From Cannabis sativa (lineage: Eukaryota > Streptophyta > Magnoliopsida > Rosales > Cannabaceae): DNA of 64,000 nucleotides. Below are positions 11,737 through 25,400 of this stretch, piece by piece. The translations under genes and the position numbers were made by a program. The notes under the pieces were generated by a model. That model was not told where the DNA came from. It saw nothing but the letters and a program-made list of their open reading frames with translations, and did not search any database. The stretch lies in NCBI RefSeq assembly GCF_029168945.1, contig NC_083604.1, positions 29,507,686 through 29,571,685 on the forward strand. Reading direction: 5' to 3'. The stretch's first letter is position 1. Each line of letters begins with the position of its first letter.

Positions 11737-13540
11737 GAGTTTTAGTGAATTATTATCCAATTGGATTTATGATTCTGGACTAACTTTGTTTATTTGTTTT
11801 CTTCTTCTTATAGGCCAAGCTACTTGAACTCAGATTAGTTGGATCCGAAAGCTGGACCAAGGGTGAAATCGTCCTGATGAAGATGAAGCTCTTCAATTTA
11901 TTTTTGAATTAATTGTTTTAGTTTAAAGACAATTTGGATTTCAAATTTTAGTCAGGGATATTTATCCCTGTTTTTCTCATATTGTTCTAATATTTTTTAT
12001 TATTAATAAAGTTTTTTATTTTTCGAATTCAACCATTGCAATTTATGAGATTGAGCTTCATTTACTTTGTCTTCATCAATTATTACCACATTATATTTAT
12101 ATGTTTGTATGTGTAAGTGTTTTTATTATTGATGCAAATTCTATAATTTTTACAACTCTTCATAGAGTTATATTAAATAAACACTAGAAACTAATTCTAT
12201 GTTTATTAATAATTGTTAATTCTAATACAATTATTAAGAATTTGTTTAATAAAAAGATCTTTTGATCTGATAGGGGTGGAGAAAAGTTAAGAAAACTATG
12301 CAGTTCAACGATCTTTTATGAACTCTGGATAGTATTCAACTCCACATAAACTCTATCACACTTAGAGAATCATGATCTTTACAACCTTTAGGGGTGGATC
12401 ATAATCTCTATATACTTAGGGGTGGAGTTTATCCACAATAACCTATATGTATATACTTAGGGGTGGAGTCTATTCCGCATTTCCCTATGTAACACATATT
12501 TTCTATAAACATGGAAGTAATATAATGAGTTAGCTATTATCAATATAAATCCTTGATCTTGATTATATGTTCCATTTCGTTTTACTGTTGTAAGCAAAAG
12601 TTTTATACCTATGAAAGCTCTTTGATAAAGTTTCACACTACCTTAATTGAGTGGGAGAATTTGAAAATTCTATTCCCATCTTCATCAGGTTGATACTTAT
12701 GATAGGTACTTAAGAACTCCACTGAAAAGCAAATCTAACCATACACATGGATAGGTATAACATATCAGAATTATGAGAATAAGATAAAGAATTCTAGTTC
12801 AGTCTATTCGAATGACTTGAACCAAGAATTCTTAATCCTCATAAAATTTTATGGTATCTTAATTTTGATTACTTAATCCCTAGCATGTATTTTTCACTTC
12901 AAATACTAGTTTGCTGTGTTGATGACTTAGTCTTAACTTAAAGTTTCAGACTAATACAAAAGTCACAACTAGATAACTCTCCAAACATAAAGAGGTTAAA
13001 AGTATTATTTAATCAGACATCTGCTATTGAGTGGGAGCTATCTGAGATGTAATCAAATAGGGAACATTAGAAGATATTCAAGAAAGATTTATAAAAGTGA
13101 TCTATATGTTAGATATTAAGGAACTGTGTATCAGTTGTCCTTATATCTCACCATCTAATTTCGAAATTCTTGAGATGGTGCCTACTTTGGGGGTGGAGGA
13201 ATTATTCTATAATAATTCAAGAGCTACAAGAGAAGAATTATAACATTGTGAATTCAAAAATACCAAGAAAGTTATATTACTAAAGAAAAGTCTACACTGT
13301 ATTATCTCAATTCCATATTTTAAAATATGAGAGATATGTCTTCTGTTTATTCAGATGTAGTTTTAAAACAGTAAAGATTTCAGTATCCCTTGATGAGTAA
13401 AGCATATAGTAAAGGATGTTTCATAAGTGTATTTATGAACTAGTTTCCAGAAGTTTGGGTGGATTCAAATATACTACACTTGGTCCGAAGATCAAGACAT
13501 CAGATTGACCTATTTGCACAGTTTGTTTTATATTAGTGCA
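11737..13540 (+). pseudogene. Copia-C pol relic
   Basis: Only traces of pol remain. They include an integrase stretch at about 12255-12320 (GATCTGATAGGGGTGGAGA, matching the RGGE region of Copia-G), an RNase H stretch at about 13015-13120 and GGGGGTGGAGGA at about 13188. Protease, most of integrase and RT are missing or unrecognisable. GGGGTGG recurs at 12271, 12391, 12419 and 12460, perhaps from local duplication. Confidence 0.65.
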
Positions 13541-13550
13541 AGTGGGAGTT
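13541..13550 (+). promoter_or_regulatory. Polypurine tract of Copia-C
   Basis: AGTGGGAGTT is followed at once by TGTTGGGTTTTATGCCC, the start of the 3' LTR. It is identical to the tract in Copia-A, B and G. Confidence 0.8.
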
Positions 13551-16500
13551 TGTTGGGTTTTATGCCCTAAATAAAACTCTTTACAATCTGATTAGTTATA
13601 ATACAAGAAATTTGAAGTGATTTATGTTTGCATGAATTTTAGATGCTAATGGTTTAATATGTTTAATTACATTCACACACACAAAATAAGTTAAATCCAG
13701 ATCATATGTTTATTCACAATTACAGTATCGTCAACACAGTGGAATGTGTTTGTGATCATATGAATCAAAAGACTTGGTCCCTGTTTCATTAGTGTTTTGG
13801 ATTTACACTAATGTGATAATCAGCGATGATGTGTACTTACACTTGGAGTAAGTGTTATGTTCTTTCCAGGACATTAGTAAAGTATACTAGTTTCGAATGT
13901 ATGGAGTATACATTGGACTGGACCGATATTGCAACTAAGTTAAGATATTACAAACTTACCGTTATATATATCTTTCCAAGTCAATATCAATAGTTGATGT
14001 TAAGATTAAAAGAATCTAAATCCTGATATGCTTAGGCTCAACTAGGAGTACTATTCATGTTCTTCGATTTATTAGTGAAGCCTACTTTTGGGTCAAGGTG
14101 ATATGTATATTTTGGGAACATGATAGTATGATTGAGTGGGAGTGCTGAACATAAATATGGAATCTATAGCTTCTACTGGTGTATAGAAGTTAAGTGATGA
14201 TTCCCGTCGAGCTTAGCAAATAGAAGTAAATGGATGAGCTCTTGTTTAACTGACTAATTATTAGATCACAAAACACCATTTACAGGTAGCTAAGTGTTTT
14301 AAGGGGCAAAATACATTGAGGGGTGAGAACGGTAAAGAAATCCCATCTCGATGTAGATCATCTATATAACGCCCTAAATAATTAGGCACGCTACCCCAAA
14401 ACTTATTATGAACCCTAATCCCCTAATCGGGATTACTAATTAAAATAGCGCAGAATTTAAACTTTTATATTAAACAGACTGAAAATAAAACTTGTAATAT
14501 ATTTAAACTTTTCAAAATAGTTGGGATCCCAAAAATATTTACAACTTATTACAAGTTCTTTCTTACTAGCCGGCCTAAGCGGCAAAACAGAATACAAAAG
14601 TCAACACTGTTAGACCCATAACCCGCTTGGTCTGAAGTGGCGTGAACATGTACATTCTTCGTCTGCTCCTGAAACTCATGGCAGATCAGCTAATGCCTTA
14701 CCCTTTCCTGCACAGTAGAGCACCCGTGAGCCAAGCCCAGCAAGACAGTATAAATCACAATAAATATAATATGCTCATTTACATATGTCTGTATAGCACA
14801 GACCTAATCACTATATCAACATGCCCATTTATGTCTACATGGCGTAGACCTATGTGTTGCGCCCACACATCTAATTAAATCTACGTGACGTAGAACCACG
14901 TGTTGCTCTCACACGTCTAAATACATTAAGGCCTTAAAAGTGGTTCATCTCGGTTATGTGTACCGAGTCCAACCTGATTATGCCTTGAGCGCATAATCCT
15001 TAAATTTCATTTCAATTAACATGGCATGGCATTTATACACATATTTCACTAGGGTAATAACCCTAGGCTAACAAACCGTTCCTATTAGGGTAATAACCCT
15101 AATCCCGGTTACCATAACTCACATATATCATATTCAACATAAGCGCCACTGCGCATACTCTACGTGCAAACCACTGTCTTACCTGTTGTCCAGCTATAGA
15201 AGGAGATTCCAAATCCCCGGGTGCTCCTGATCAGGTGCCGGTAATCCTAGTCACACAAATCTGGGATAATTCATACTTAGGGTTAACCCCTGATTTTTAA
15301 CTCAATAAAATTCAAGCATGGCATTTACAATACAGATAATCACATAGAGCTTGAAAAGAGCTTTCCAACGGTATTAAGAACGTCCCAAACGGAGTCCCGA
15401 GTCAAAAGTTATGGCCAAAACAAAATCAGGAAAAAGATGGCTCTCTGCCAGGTTTTATGGCCGCGGCGACCATAGATCTGGCCGCGGCCACTGGGTTCGA
15501 AAAACCCAGAAAACCAGATTTTAAGGTCTAAACATCCCCACTTTACCATATATTCGAACCTTAATCAATCCATACCCAAAATTAACTTCTTACAAATAAG
15601 AATCATCACAACAGAAAGCTAAAACAACAATTCCAACATGTAAACCCCTAATTTCAAATTATTCAACAACACAACAATCAAACTTCTCCAACAAGAACTC
15701 AAGCTCAAAACTTGAGCTTGACCTCAAACCAAACCAAATAATTCCAGCAGCAAACAACCACAACAACATGAGATTTAGGCTAAGAAAAACCCTAGAATTT
15801 CAACTAAAGCTCAATCAAACACCACAACAATGATTCAAGCACAAACATACTCAAATTAAACAAGAACTCACAATCATGCAACATATTACCATCTTCAACA
15901 AAATCATGCTTTTCCACAATAAATTCAGCAAGGATAACAAGGATTTAAGCTTCAAAGTTTACCTCAAAATTCAATTCAAATGCTAGCACAAAGATCCACC
16001 AAGATTAAGCTTCAAATCCCACCAATTTCTCACCAAATCAAAGAGAAAATAAGAGAGGGTTTGAGAGAGGGGAAGGGTTCATCCAAGGAGGAAACAATCA
16101 CCAGAAAATTAATTTGTTTTCCCTCAAAATACCATTTTTATCAAAGTAAATCAATAAAGGTCAAAAGACCATTTTGCCCCTAAGGCTTAACACACACATA
16201 TTCATTTTCAAGGGCATAAATGCCATTTCACACCCAAATATTGCAAATTAAATTTCAGATTATCACATATCAAATAAAATGCCAAATAATCAATTCGATT
16301 TACATTTCGGGCTCGAACCCGGTTCGGCCCGAAATTCCCGGGTGTGACTATACCGCGCCAACCTGTCAGAACACACCTGAAAAGACAACACAGGCATACT
16401 ATATAATAATATAATTATATTAAGCACGTAATTAAATTAATCTCAACAATTTACCCTTCTCGGGTCATAATTACCAAAATGCCCCTGGCTCACCAACGGG

Positions 16501-17710
16501 GTCTTTAACATGTTAAATTTCATATAATTTCACATATATTGAATTATATAATAATATAATTCCTCAATTAACTCATAATTATCTAATTAGGGTTTTGCTA
16601 ATCCTTTTCTTAATCCCGGGTATTACAATCTATATAGAGGATCTTTAAATCACAATAAGATTATAACAATGGTTAAATGAGATAGCATATTGATATCGTG
16701 GAACATATAATATGCTCTATATAAGTGTGAGAGTGCAATTCTAAGTTCTAAGGGTGGATTCAACGAAGAATTAATAAGTAGGAATTTACATGGTAATTTT
16801 TGTTCACTTATTGGAAGCTCAGCATATACATCCATGATCCCCATTCTAGTTAAGAACATTCTGCTTGTAAGACTCAATACTTGATTCGTGATTGATCAAT
16901 TATAATTCTAAAGTTAGATTATGTCTAATTTATGAATTTTCACTAAGCAGGGGTGAAATTGTAAAGAAAAGAGATTCTAGGTTTATTTGTTTATTAATGG
17001 ACTTTATATGTCTAGTTAATAATTAAATTAAATGACAATATTATTTAATAATCTATTTTAGTTATTAAATAATTAGTTTTGGCATTTAAATGGTTAGAAT
17101 TGGAAAATTGGCGTTTTTGAGAAAATAGAAATAAAATTTGTTAAAACTGCAAAATCAAGTGGGGCCCATTATCACACCATGGTCGGCCACTATTTGTGGA
17201 AATTCAAATTGATTTTTTCATTATTTTAATGCCAAATAATTCCTAACCTAAACCTAGTAGTTGTCTATAAATAGAAAGTGATGGCTCAGTCAAAACAACA
17301 CATTCATTAGTTATCTGACAGAAATTTTTCTCTTCAGAAAAACTGAGCCTTCCCTATTTTCTTCTATAGGCCGAAACCCTCTTCTGTTCTTCTCTTCCTA
17401 AATTTCGACCCTAGTGAAAGAGTAAGTGCCCACACACAGCAAGCAGTAACTCAATCATAGATTGGAAGACTGTGAAGGATCAAACTTAAAGAAGAAGGAC
17501 ATTCGGGCTCAGATCTTGATTATACTCTGCGACAGAAAGGATTCAAGGGTTAGAGATCTGAGTGGAAGGAGACATTAATTCCGCTGCATCAATGTAAGGT
17601 ATTCTTAACTTTATATGTGTTTAATTTATCGTTTTAGAAAGTTCATATTTAGGGTGTTAAACAACATACTTGTGAGTAGATCTAAGATCCTGGTAAAATA
17701 AATTCCAACA
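13551..17710 (+). repeat. Copia-C 3' LTR, split by solo LTR S
   Basis: The LTR runs 13551-14364 and resumes at 16633-17710, since 16628-16632 is the duplicated target. The LTR proper is about 1,892 bp. It ends ATTCCAACA and is followed by the ATGAC duplication. Confidence 0.9.
14365..16627 (-). mobile_element. Solo LTR S of a Gypsy element
   Basis: This 2,263-bp insertion is flanked by ATCTA (14360-14364 and 16628-16632). On the minus strand it starts TGTAATACCCGGGATTAAG and ends TTAGGGCGTTATA; the expected TGTTACA-type end has decayed to TATA. The end resembles the Gypsy-F LTR end (GTTAGGGTGTTACA). There is no internal region or coding sequence, so it is a solo LTR left by LTR-LTR recombination. 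It contains the GC-rich stretch GGCCGCGGCGACC (15460-15500). Confidence 0.85.
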
Positions 17711-17715
17711 ATGAC
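17711..17715. repeat. Target-site duplication of Copia-C, right copy
   Basis: ATGAC matches 5293-5297. Copia-E LTR sequence resumes immediately after it. Confidence 0.9.
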
Positions 17716-19463
17716 TCATTCCATTAAGATCTCTAGCCCTTGATTTCTTTTTTGTAGCAGAGCATCACCAAGATCTGAACCTGGATCTCTTTCTCTCCTT
17801 CTTTTGATGTTGAGTCTCCTTCTTGTTGTTTGGAATCTCCTATAGTCTTACACACTATGATTGAGATACCACTTGATGTGTGTGGGCACTACTCTATCAC
17901 TCAAGGTTCAAAATTTAGAGAAGAAAAGATAAGGGAAGTGGTTCGGCCTATAGAGAAAAGAGTAGGAGGCTCAACTTTTCATCTGACAAAGTTTAGTGTG
18001 AATGAAAGCCTTCACTATGTATTTATAGGTAACCACCTAGGTTTAAGTTAGAATTATTGGGCATTAAAATAATTAAAAAATAAATGATAAAATCCTATAA
18101 GAGTGGCTGGCCATGGGCTTTGGATAATGGGCCTCACTTATGCAATTTTGCTGTTTTATCATTTCTGCATCTCATTTTTTCAAAAACGCTAATTTTCAAA
18201 TTCAACCATTTAAATGGCAATTCTAATTATTTAATAACTAAAAATTAATTATTAAACAATATTGTCATTTAATATATTTATTAATTAGACATATAAAGTC
18301 TCTTAATTAATAAATAAACCTAGAATCTATTTTCTTTACAATTTTGCCCTTGCTTAGTGAAAATTAACAAAGTAGACATAGTCTAACTTTAGCATTATAA
18401 TTGATTAATTAAAATCAATTAACTGAGTCTTACAAGCAATATGGTCTCAACTAGTATAGGGACCATGGGCCTATATTTCTGAGCTTCCAATAAGTCGAAC
18501 CGAATTTACCAAGTAAATTACGTAACTTATTAATTCCTTATTGAATCCACACTTAGAACTTGGAATTGCACTCTCAGTCATATAGAACGCTCTATATGTT
18601 CCACGATATAGATACGCTATTAGTTATCCATTGTTATAATCCTAATTTGATCAATGACCCTGTAATAGATGATCTACATTGAATAGGCACTAAATTACCG
18701 TTACACCTTCAATGTATTTTATCCTTAAAACACTTAGCTCCGTATAAATGATATTTCAGCGAAGTGAAATGAGATCTCCACCATTTATCTCTGTGTAGCC
18801 AAGCTTGAAGGATATCACCGTTTCACTTCTAAATTCTTATAGAAGTTATAGACTCCATATTTATGTTAGCGCTACCACTCAATTATACTATAATGTTCCC
18901 AAAATGTACGTATCACCCTGACTGTTCAAAAGTAGGCTTAACTAACAAATCAAAGAACATGTATAATACTCTTGAGATCGAACCTAACCGTATCAAGATT
19001 AAGATCATTTGATCTAGGATCAATGGGTGATATTGAATTGAATAGATATTACGGTAAATTTTAATATATCTAATCAAAGTTCAATATCGGTCGCTTCCGA
19101 TGCATACTCCACACATCCGATATTGGTAAACTTTGCCAATGCCCTGGAAAGGGCATAACACTTATCCAAGGTGTAAGAATACCTATCGCTGATTATACCA
19201 TGTCAGTCTAAATCTAGTGTTCTAACAAATCAGGGAATAAACTTTCGAACATATAATTAAGATTATATTCTACTGTGTTGACAACACTATAATCATTAAC
19301 AGATTTATATGTTCTGGACTTAAATAGAATTCATACATTATGTGTATGTAATCATGAAATAAATCATGTGAACCATGCAACATAAAATGTTATTTCTTAT
19401 CTTTATTAATAAGTAAATCTGATTATATTGAAATGAGTTTTATTTAGGGCACAAAACCCAACA
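17716..19463 (-). repeat. Copia-E 5' LTR, second piece
   Basis: This continues the minus-strand LTR interrupted at 5297 and ends GGGCACAAAACCCAACA, the reverse complement of TGTTGGGTTTTGTGCCC. A minus-strand TATA box (TATAAATA, 18020-18027) is present. The flank to the right is Tat pol; GTCAG (19464-19468) should be one target duplication, with its partner outside the window. Confidence 0.9.
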
Positions 19464-20562
19464 GTCAGTTCGATCAAGCACCTGTCTTTAAAATTGTAAA
19501 CACCAGATGACGTGGGAGTGGTGCGTGGCGACCAAATGCTGGCTCGCAATTGCTATCGCATAGAGTTGCCACATAGAAAGGCCGATCATCAACTGATGAC
19601 GATCTTGGCAAGAGAAAATGAGAAGAAAGATAAAGATCTTGATCCCCGAGTTCAAGATGAAAGAAACTTGTTAAAACCAATTGAAGAATCGGAGGAGGTT
19701 ATTCTCGACTCAGGAAATCCCACCAAATGTGTATACATTAGGAAGAACCTTGACGAGCAACTCAAATAGCAATTAGTGAGCTTCTTGAAGGCAAACAAAG
19801 ATCGATTCGCCTGGAGTCATGGGGATATGATAGGGATCGACCCTGAGATTATCTGCCATCACTTAAATGTTGATCCAAACTACCTGGCGAAGAGACAAGA
19901 AATGAGGCCCTTGGATTCCGAGAGGCAAGGGGCACTCAAATAGGACGTTGACAAGTTGTTAGTCAACGATTTGATCCGCGAGTTATTTTATCTTTTGTGG
20001 GTAGCCAATCCTGTTCTCGTCCAGAAACCTAATAGAACTTGGATAACTTGTATTGATTTCTACGATCTGAATAAGGCATGCCCAACGGACTGTTTTCCAC
20101 TTCCCAAGATCGACACATATTCTTTTATGTCTTTTATGGACGCATATTCTTGATATAACTAGATAAAAATACATGTCCCAAATCAAGAACATACAAGCTT
20201 CATAACCAACATGGGAATCTATTGTTATAAAGTCATGTCGCTCAGATTGAAGAACGCTGGGGCAACGTATCACCAACTATTAAATGAAATGTTTGCAAAT
20301 CAAATAGGGCGAAACATGAAGGTTTACGTCGACGATATGTTGGTGATATCGATAAAGAGTAGGGATCATACCAGAGACCTTGCGGAATGCTTTAAATATT
20401 AAAAAAGTATAACATGAAGCTAAACCCAAGAAAATGTTCCTTTGGAGTCTCCTTGGGAAAGTTTTTGGGATTCATAGTTAACGCGAGGGGTATTGAGGCA
20501 AATCCTAAAAAACTCAAGGCATTAATAGACATGCCATCCCCAACAAAGCCTAAGGAAGTACA
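19464..20562 (+). pseudogene. pol: Tat-clade Gypsy reverse transcriptase, first part
   Basis: This is the protease-RT junction and RT of a Ty3/gypsy element. Recognisable pieces are VVRGDQMLARNCY (from about 19515), DLNKACPTDCFPLPKID (RT core) and the catalytic YVDD at 20325-20336, then LNPRKCSFGV and KFLGFIV. Several in-frame stops break it, at about 19767, 19940, 20151, 20160 and 20399, so it is dead. It is cut at 20562 by Copia-B and resumes at 30754 in RNase H. The clade is called from the archaeal-like RNase H found downstream. Confidence 0.85.
20558..20562. repeat. Target-site duplication of Copia-B, left copy
   Basis: GTACA precedes the 5' LTR and is repeated at 30749-30753 after the 3' LTR. 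Confidence 0.9.
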
Positions 20563-22448
20563 TGTTGGGTTTTATGCCCTAAACAAAACTCATTTCAATA
20601 TCAGATTTACTTATTAATATAGATCATAACATTTAATGTTGCATGGTTCACATGATTTATTTCATGATTATATGTACATAATGTATGAATTCTATTTAAG
20701 TCCAGAACATATAAATCTGTTAATGATTATATTGTTGTCAACACAGTAGAATATAATCTTAATTATATGTTCGAAAGTTTATTCCCTGATTTGTCAGAAC
20801 ACTAGATTTAGACTGACATGGTATAATCAGCGATAGGTATTCTTACACCTTGGATAAGTGTTATGTCCTTTCCTGGACATTGGCAAAGTTTGCCAGCATC
20901 AGATGTATGGAGTATACATCGGAAGGGACCAATATTGAACTTTGATTAGATATATTAGAATTTACCGTAATATCTATTCAATTCAATATCACCTGTTGAT
21001 CCTAGATCAAATGATCTTAATCCTAATATGATTAGGTTCAATGTCAAGAGTGTTATTCGTGTTCTTTGATTTGTTAGTTAAGCCTACTTTTGGGTCAGGG
21101 TGATACGTACATTTTGGGAACACGGTAGTGCAATTGAGTTGGAGCGCTAACATAAATATGGAATCTATAGCTTCTATCTAGCGAATAGAAAGTAAAGGAT
21201 GATTTCCTTCGAGCTTAACCAAACGAAAATAAATGGTGGAGATCTCATTTCACTTAGTTGAAATATCATTTATACAGGGTTAAGTGTTTTAAGGATAAAA
21301 TACATTTTAGGGTGTTACGGTAATTTAATCCCTTACAGTGTAAATCATCTATATAGATGATCATTGATCACATTAGGGTTATAACAATGGATAACTAATG
21401 ATGTGTTTATATCGTTGAACATATAGAGCGTTCTATATACTGAGAGTGCAATTCTAAGTTCTATGCGTGGATTCAACGAAGAATTAATAAGTCAGTGAAT
21501 TTAAGATATAAATTCTTGATGTGCTTATTGGAAGCTCGGATATATAGACCCATGGTCCCCATACTAGTTGAGACCATACTGCTTGTAAGACTCAGTTAAT
21601 TGATTTTGATTAATCAATTATAATTCTAAAGTTAGACTATGTCTACTTTATGAATTTTCACTAAGCAAGGGCGAAATTGTAAAGAAAAGAGATTCTAGGT
21701 TTATTTATTAATTAAGAGACTTTATATGTCTAATTAATAAATATATTAAATGACAATATTATTTAATAATTAATTTTTAGTTATTAAATAATTAGAATTA
21801 GCATTTAAATGGTTGAATTTGAAAATTGACATTCTTGAGAAAATGAGATGCAGAAATGATAAAACAGCAAAATTACAAAAGTGAGGCCCATTATCCAAGG
21901 CCCATGGCCGACCACAATTTAGGGTTTTATCATTTATGTTTTTCATTATTTTAATGCCAAATAATTCTAACCTAAACCTAGGTGGTTACCTATAAATGGA
22001 TAGTGATGGCTCTCATTCACACTTAACTTTGTGAACTTCTGTCAGATGAAAACTGAGCCTCTATCTTTTCTCTATAGGCCGAACCTCTTCCCTTCTCTTT
22101 TCTTCTCTAAATTTTCGAAATCCTTGAGTGAATGAGTGAGTGCCCACACACATCAAGTGGTATCTCAATCATAGTGTGTAAGACTGTGGAAAACCATCCA
22201 ACAAGAAGGAGAATCAGCATCAAAGGAAGGAGAGAAAGAGATCCAGGTTTAGATATTGATAATGCTCTGCTACAGAAAGGAATCAAGGACTAGATATCTG
22301 AACAGAATGAGTCATTATATTCCGCTGCACCCAATGTAAGGTTTCCTAAACTTTATATGTGTTTATTTCATTGTTTTAGAATTCATATTAGGATGTTAAT
22401 GAAACATACTTGTTAGTAAATCTAGATCCTGGTAAAATATATACAACA
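20563..22448 (+). repeat. Copia-B 5' LTR
   Basis: The LTR is 1,886 bp, from TGTTGGGTTTTATGCCC to ATACAACA. It is very similar to its 3' partner (28855-30748), with scattered single-base differences that suggest a fairly recent insertion. TATAAAT is at 21991-21997. Confidence 0.92.
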
Positions 22449-22450
22449 AC

Positions 22451-22467
22451 TGGCCTCAGAGCCATGG
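22451..22467 (+). promoter_or_regulatory. Primer-binding site of Copia-B (variant)
   Basis: TGGCCTCAGAGCCATGG lies two bases after the LTR and has the same two-base departure from the initiator tRNA-Met site as Copia-C and G. Confidence 0.7.
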
Positions 22468-25400
22468 TAATGATTTACTTTCATGAAATATGAATTAAAA
22501 CGATGTTATGAGTTGATTTGGATGGTTTCATGTGGTTTATGTGCTTATTTGATGATAGTTTAGAAATCACAATATATGTTACTAAAATATTTTTTATTTC
22601 GATCTGGAATTATTGTTACTGGAAATTATACAAAAAATTAATAAATTTAGGCTTTTACAGAACCGAATTTGGATTTTTTATGAATTAGTGATGATTTTTT
22701 GAATTTGAACGAAAATATCAGGATTTGAATGCACACACGTGCGCGCGGACGCTCGGACAGCACCTTGTCTGAAGGGCAGCTCGCGCCCAAGTCCCAAGGT
22801 CAAATGAGGCTGCTTGCAGCCTCTTTCCTAGGCCAATCCCTTGCATCCGCGAGCGCAGGGCTATGCAATGCATACCCTTGTGCCTCAAACTTGTTTTCGT
22901 CATAACTTTTGATTCAAAAATTGTTTTTCATTGAAACAAAAGCCAATTTTTGGTAGAATTTTGTGTAGAATCTGAATTTTCAATTAAAAATCTAATTTTC
23001 AGAATAAAATTCATTTTTATTAATTTTTTTAATTAATTAAAATTAGTTTCTGAAATTAGTAGGCTTTGAATTTTGAAAATTTGATTTCTCACAAAGGAGC
23101 CTTATGGTTATTTTTGAAATTTTAGATTATTTTATTTATTTTAATTATAAGATCAGATATTATTTTTAATTAAATTTTAAATGATCTTACTTTAATATTA
23201 AAATATTATCTTTTAAAAATAATCTTGTTCCTAACCATATCATATCTTTTTCAAATTTGTTATTTTCAAAATATATTTTATTAATTAAAATTATAAGATT
23301 AGGAATATGTTAGGTTTAACATTTTATCTTATTAGACATTTTTTTAATAAAATTATATTTTGGCAAAAATAACATGAAGATTTGAAAAATTTGTTAGTTT
23401 AGTTTGAATAGATATTTTAGGGTTTCAAACCATAAATTTTTCAAAGTGATTATTTTATTATTTTTTTTAAATATTCTATCCATATAAAATATCTTATTTT
23501 TCAATTAGTTTATTTATGTAATATTTAAATTTATTAAATTATAAGACTCAGAATATAATAAAATATCTAAATTTAAAATTCAAGATATTATATTATATTA
23601 TCTTATTAGAAATTTTAAATAGATTTAAATTTTGAATAAACTTGATATTTGAAAAATTAGTTAGATATTTTTGATTTTTTGTTAGAATTTAAGAAATTTA
23701 GGAGTTTGTTGAATTTTGAATTTTTTCAAATATTCTCTAACAACCTAAATTCGAATTCTAGTTAGGATATTTATTTTAAATTTTAAAATTAAGATATTTT
23801 AGCTTACTTTCCAGATATTCCAGATCAGTTATTATTGTTTGTATTGTTTGATTATATTATTATGTATTCAATTTTTTTTTTTTACAAACCTATTATTTAT
23901 TTGATCTAAATTGCTATGATTAACTTGTTGACATATCCAATGATCTGATTTTAATCATAGTCCAATTGTCAAAAGATCTTATAAATAATTTGTAACAGGT
24001 AAATTTCAGAATTTCTTTCATTTGTGTAAACCTAGTAACATGATAAGGCCCATCCAAATCATTTGACCTGTTTGAACCTATATGTTTGCTATTGGGCTTA
24101 GATGCATATAGGAAGCCCATTTAAGTTTTACTAAGTAAATGGACTAGGTTGCTAAAAAAAATTTTGACATAAGTAAATTTATTTACGCCCAATTAGATTT
24201 GGGCTTATTCAATGAATAACAATTGTTTAATTAAAGGTTAAATTCCTCTCTTTTGGGCCTTGTGTGAGAGTTGGGGGCCAATAGAAGTGGGTACGACATA
24301 CTGAACCCAGCTCCCCCTCACATGAACTACCCCAATTGTGAAGGCCCATTTGCCTTATTTAAATAATTGTATTAGGTTAATTATATTAGTCTACCTAATT
24401 AAAATTGAATTATCAACATAATTAACTTTTAAAGTATATGAAATTTATTTTTTCATTTAATATTTTAAAGTTAATTTTAGAAAAACACTTAGTGAATGAA
24501 ATTATTCTAGATAGTTATTACTAGCACTAGTTATTTTTTCTAATATTTAATTAGGAAAATATCATAGATTGTGAAATTAATTGTTTAATAATTAATTTTG
24601 GTACAATCTAGTTAAGTATATTTTTCCTAGTATTAAAATAAAATTAATAATTAAGTCTCCTCTATACTTAATTATTTATTTCTTGAATTTAATACATTTA
24701 ATTAAATTGAAAATTTAAATATTTAAGTTGATTTTCATCATGATACTTAAATATTATTATTTTCATGTTATTTAATTAAAATTGAAAATTATTTTAAGTT
24801 TGAAATCTTATTTCGTATAACTTAAATTTGAATAATTTTCAAAATATATTTTATTTTATTTTATTAATCTTTTTCCTACAATTTCGAAATTGCATTTTTT
24901 AAATGCAAAAATTTCGAATTTTATTTGAAAAATAGATTAAAGTTGTAAATTATTTATTTTAATTTTGGACTAACTTAAATCAATGATTTTTTCATTTAAT
25001 GATTAATTAAAATAAATGAAGTAAAATATATTTAATGAGATTATGAATTACTTAGTCCATGAAAATCTAGATAGATATTATCTGTTTTTGCTTGAAGTAT
25101 TTTTCTAGTGTATTTAATTAAATAGAAAATTAATATTTAAGTTGATTTTCATCATCATACTTAAATATTTGAAATTTTTCTTATATATTTAATTAAATAG
25201 GAAAATTATATTTTTTGTTCTAAATTAATTTTATTCATTAATTTTGGGCCAACATTAAATTAGAATAAGTTTTCCAGAATTTATTTTTATTTTATTTTAA
25301 AGCTTTTTTTTTGAAAATAGTATTCTTAAATACTTCAATTTTTCAAAATGCAATGTATATTTTATAGAAAATTAAATTTGAGTTGTAAATTAATTTAAAT

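Larger units (their letters stand above)
5298..17710 (+). mobile_element. Copia-C, full element with nested solo LTR
   Basis: This Ty1/copia element is bounded by ATGAC duplications. In order it has a 5' LTR (5298-7179), primer-binding site, long AT-rich leader, gag with one frameshift (10871-11736), a stretch with only pol traces, a polypurine tract and a 3' LTR from 13551. The 3' LTR is split by solo LTR S (14365-16627); without it the element is about 10.1 kb. With no intact protease, integrase or RT it cannot move alone. The LTR subfamily (ACTCTTTACAATCTGATTAG near the start) differs from that of A/B and G. Confidence 0.9.

Noticed and set aside
12260..12480. Repeated AGGGGTGGA motifs considered as a CRISPR-like or satellite array
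   Set aside because: Spacing is irregular and the first copy corresponds to the integrase RGGE trace. It is a decayed pol with local duplications at most.
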